From an uncultured Shinella sp. (GTDB lineage Bacteria > Pseudomonadota > Alphaproteobacteria > Rhizobiales > Rhizobiaceae), in NCBI GenBank assembly GCA_946481465.1, contig CAMLOC010000263.1:1-5887 (forward strand): 5,887 nt of DNA, given 5' to 3'. The translations under genes and the position numbers were made by a program. Of this stretch, positions 5,399-5,887 are shown one piece after another (position 1 is the first letter of the stretch; each line of letters begins with the position of its first letter). The notes below the pieces were generated by a model. That model made no database searches. It saw only the letters and a list, made by a program, of their open reading frames with translations, and had not been told where the DNA came from.

Positions 5399-5887
5399 AT
5401 GTCGACAATCGTTCCCGCTGCACCCCGCAGCGCTGCCACCACCACCTATTCCATCATCGTTGCCGTCAGCGCCTGCCACATGCTGAACGACATCATGCAG
5501 TCGCTGCTGACGTCGCTCTATCCGCTGCTGAAGGAGAACTACGCACTCGATTTCGTGCAGATCGGCCTTCTGACCATGGCGTTCCAGGTCACGGCCTCGC
5601 TGCTGCAGCCGGCCGTCGGCATCGTGACGGACCGCTGGCCGATGCCCTTCTCGCTGCCGGTCGGCATGGGCAGCACCTTTGTCGGCCTCATCATGCTGGC
5701 CTATGCGCACAGCTTCCCGGTGCTGGTCGTCGGCGCCTGCCTGATCGGCCTCGGCTCGGCGATCTTCCACCCGGAATCCTCGCGCGTCGCCCGTCTCGCC
5801 TCCGGCGGCCGCCACGGGCTTGCGCAGTCCATGTTCCAGGTCGGCGGCAATGCCGGCACGGCGCTCGGCCCGCTGCTCGCCGCCTTC
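5399..5887 (+). CDS. MFS transporter of the fosmidomycin-resistance (Fsr) type, N-terminal part (partial)
   Basis: The first 163 codons of a gene running off the right edge; full-length family members have about 400 residues and 12 membrane helices. It would be an inner-membrane proton-driven exporter. Likely helices are at about 17-37, 52-72, 86-103 and 106-123, with a fifth beginning near 143. The loop GIVTDRWPMP (74-83) is the motif-A-like segment between helices 2 and 3. The Fsr-group signature is strong: MLND (28-31), SLYPLLKE (39-46), IFHPESSRVARLASGGRHGL (122-141) and SMFQVGGNAG (144-153). E. coli Fsr exports fosmidomycin, but the real substrate of chromosomal homologues is often unknown. 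The ATG has GAGG 5 bases upstream. Divergence from the AraC-type gene suggests that regulator controls it. I leave the symbol empty because function and full length are unseen. Confidence 0.9.
   Translation, partial: MSTIVPAAPRSAATTTYSIIVAVSACHMLNDIMQSLLTSLYPLLKENYALDFVQIGLLTMAFQVTASLLQPAVGIVTDRWPMPFSLPVGMGSTFVGLIMLAYAHSFPVLVVGACLIGLGSAIFHPESSRVARLASGGRHGLAQSMFQVGGNAGTALGPLLAAF

Noticed and set aside
5384..5815. A 143-codon minus-strand open frame opposite the MFS gene.
   Set aside because: The translation is Arg/Asp/Gln-rich with no motif, whereas the plus strand encodes a clear Fsr-type protein with a good ribosome binding site.

Overview
This window is the core of an aerobic (oxygen-dependent) cobalamin (vitamin B12) biosynthesis locus. 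It looks like a high-GC alphaproteobacterium of the Rhizobiales, related to Pseudomonas denitrificans SC510/Ensifer, Rhizobium or Shinella. This rests on the cobF-G-H-I-J gene order, the presence of the O2-using enzyme CobG, protein lengths close to those of the classical P. denitrificans enzymes, and strong GC bias at third codon positions. The taxonomic call is inference.

Layout. Positions 73-4337 hold five genes on the minus strand, read cobF > cobG > cobH > cobI > cobJ. Every junction in this chain is a 4-base ATGA overlap (3558-3561, 2203-2206, 1574-1577, 834-837), so the genes are very probably one polycistronic, translationally coupled unit. At the left edge the 3' end of a plus-strand gene, most likely cobK (precorrin-6A reductase), runs in and overlaps the end of cobJ by 37 bp, tail to tail. 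Upstream of cobF is a 128-bp gap (4338-4465) containing a terminator-like hairpin and a GC-rich leader. Beyond it, a minus-strand AraC-family regulator with an N-terminal cupin domain (4466-5287) is divergently paired, across a 111-bp intergenic region, with the 5' part of an MFS transporter of the fosmidomycin-resistance (Fsr) type (5399 to the window end).

How the genes work together. CobI methylates precorrin-2 at C20 to give precorrin-3A, CobG oxidises it to precorrin-3B, and CobJ contracts the ring and methylates C17 to give precorrin-4. CobM, not in the window, acts next. CobF then methylates C1 and removes the acetyl fragment to give precorrin-6A. CobK reduces this to precorrin-6B, CobL (not in the window) gives precorrin-8X, and CobH rearranges that to hydrogenobyrinic acid. 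The AraC/MFS pair resembles regulator/efflux pairs such as NimR/NimT and is probably a separate module that happens to abut the cob operon.

No stretch over 300 bases lacks a gene. I found no RNA genes, CRISPR arrays or insertion sequences. The enzymes are well-known families. The less ordinary signals are the unbroken ATGA chain, the convergent cobJ/cobK overlap, the TTG start of cobF preceded by an in-frame GTGA-overlapping extension, an odd cobF leader without a recognisable B12 box, and a small hairpin that covers the ribosome binding site of the MFS gene.
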